In this document: piece by piece, positions 63,459-64,000 of the stretch
How the letters are laid out: the number at the start of each line of letters is the position of its first letter
Position numbering within the stretch: the stretch's first letter is position 1
DNA from: Candidatus Mycolicibacterium alkanivorans
GTDB lineage: Bacteria; Actinomycetota; Actinomycetes; Mycobacteriales; Mycobacteriaceae
NCBI RefSeq assembly: GCF_022760805.1
Contig: NZ_JAIVFL010000001.1
Span: forward strand, 2,542,001-2,606,000
Direction of reading: 5' to 3'
Length of the DNA: 64,000 nucleotides
Notes under the pieces: generated by a model
What the model was told of the DNA's origin: nothing
What the model saw: only the letters and a program-made list of their open reading frames with translations
The model's database searches: none
Translations under genes and position numbers: made by a program

Positions 63459-64000
63459 TCAGCTCCTGCCGTTGCGGCGCACCCGCAGCGCAAGGGAACT
63501 GAACGCCGCGCCCAGGGCGGCTCGGCCCAGCGCCGGGAAGTGCCCGATCGCATTCGCCGCTCCGCCGCGCCGGCCCGGAATGCTCAATCGCAGGACCGGC
63601 CAGTCGCGCGCGGCGGCCATTGCCGCCAATCCGGCGCGGGGGTTCACCGGCCGCGGGTGGCCGACGAGTGCCATCAACGGCGCGTCCTCGTCGCCGTCGG
63701 AATAGAAGTAGCTGCGCGCCAGGTCGACTCCGTTGGCCTCGCAAAAACGTTGGGCGGCAGCGGCTTTCTGCGTCCCCCACACGACGGGCCGGTTGATCCG
63801 GCCGGTCAACAGCCCGGCTTCGTCGAGTTCGAAGGTGTTGCACACCACGTTCGAGATGCCCAGCGCGCGAGCGACCGGCTCGGCGTGGATGGTCAGCGCC
63901 GAGGAACTGAGCACCACGGTGTGCCCGCGCTGCCGGTGCGCCTCGACGATCTCGCGCATCAGCGGGTACACCCGCTCGGACACCTGCTCGGCGAACAGCC
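63459..64000 (-). CDS. HAD-IB family hydrolase, 5' end beyond window
   Basis: At least 180 C-terminal residues are present and the frame is open at the window edge. Motif II is in HTVVLSSSALTIHAEPVARALG; a later motif III/IV block is SYFYSDGDEDAPLMALVGHPRPVNP, where the two acidic residues bind Mg2+. The catalytic DxDxT motif lies outside the window. These are SerB-like phosphatases; mycobacterial relatives are sometimes fused to PlsC acyltransferases, but the tail here (LGRAALGAAFSSLALRVRRNGRS) shows no acyltransferase domain. Confidence 0.88.
   Translation of the reverse strand, partial: LFAEQVSERVYPLMREIVEAHRQRGHTVVLSSSALTIHAEPVARALGISNVVCNTFELDEAGLLTGRINRPVVWGTQKAAAAQRFCEANGVDLARSYFYSDGDEDAPLMALVGHPRPVNPRAGLAAMAAARDWPVLRLSIPGRRGGAANAIGHFPALGRAALGAAFSSLALRVRRNGRS

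Overview
This 64 kb window is chromosomal DNA of a mycobacterium, most likely a rapid grower (Mycolicibacterium type). The evidence is the very high G+C content, the lineage-specific proteins (antigen 85 mycolyltransferase, the Ala/Pro-rich antigen Apa, GuaB1, a CYP140-type P450, an LdtA-type L,D-transpeptidase, a PepA-type protease, a hemophore) and gene order. From memory of the M. tuberculosis map, positions 1-25.8 kb follow Rv1832 to Rv1863c: gcvB/P, Rv1836c, glcB, Rv1841c-1842c, guaB1, gnd1, blaR, blaI, Rv1847, ndh, Rv1856c, modB, modC, apa, Rv1861, adhA, Rv1863c. Local differences are that the urease operon position holds an orphan PrrB-like histidine kinase and a hemophore gene, modA is missing from the molybdate locus, and an Acg-type nitroreductase is inserted before adhA.

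Layout. 1-12.9 kb: glycine cleavage P-protein (cut by the window edge), a vWA/substrate-binding membrane protein, malate synthase G, a conserved protein, two CNNM/CorC-type CBS membrane proteins preceded by a 44-codon ORF, GuaB1 and 6-phosphogluconate dehydrogenase. 12.9-18.4 kb: BlaR/BlaI regulators, a thioesterase, the kinase, the hemophore and type II NADH dehydrogenase. 18.4-25.8 kb: an SDR, ModBC, Apa, a GlsB-like membrane protein, Acg nitroreductase, AdhA and a CPBP protease. 25.8-32.2 kb: phosphoketolase, divergent from a double-domain CaiB CoA-transferase translationally coupled to an aldehyde dehydrogenase. 32.2-33.1 kb: packed gene relics. 33.1-37.0 kb: a Baeyer-Villiger monooxygenase/MetX-like hydrolase operon with a divergent AraC regulator. 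37.0-40.85 kb: two damaged insertion sequences inserted back to back at the same TTAG tetranucleotide. 41-49.8 kb: DUF72, a Lon relic, antigen 85, GH13 glycosidase, a deaminase relic, a TPR protein and a sulfatase. 50-64 kb: mostly exported or cell-envelope proteins (dienelactone-hydrolase lipoprotein, PepA, LdtA, small Cys-containing secreted proteins), plus a glycosyltransferase, P450, DUF4331 protein, ferredoxin FdxA, AhpD-like protein, YceI and a HAD hydrolase cut by the edge.

Regulation that can be read directly: a perfect DosR-type palindrome upstream of fdxA and a good DosR-like box between acg and adhA tie two genes to the hypoxia/dormancy regulon. Several starts look leaderless (fdxA, the AhpD-like gene, the CPBP gene, apa). 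Long intergenic palindromes follow gnd, the Lon relic and the sulfatase, and one lies in a divergent promoter region. The window contains an unusual number of recognisable gene fragments (sulfatase, IS630, SDR, alpha/beta hydrolase, Lon, deaminase, glutamine synthetase, acyl-CoA dehydrogenase, LLM oxidoreductase, nitronate monooxygenase), so it records active local gene loss. I did not find a clearly new multi-gene defence or biosynthetic system.
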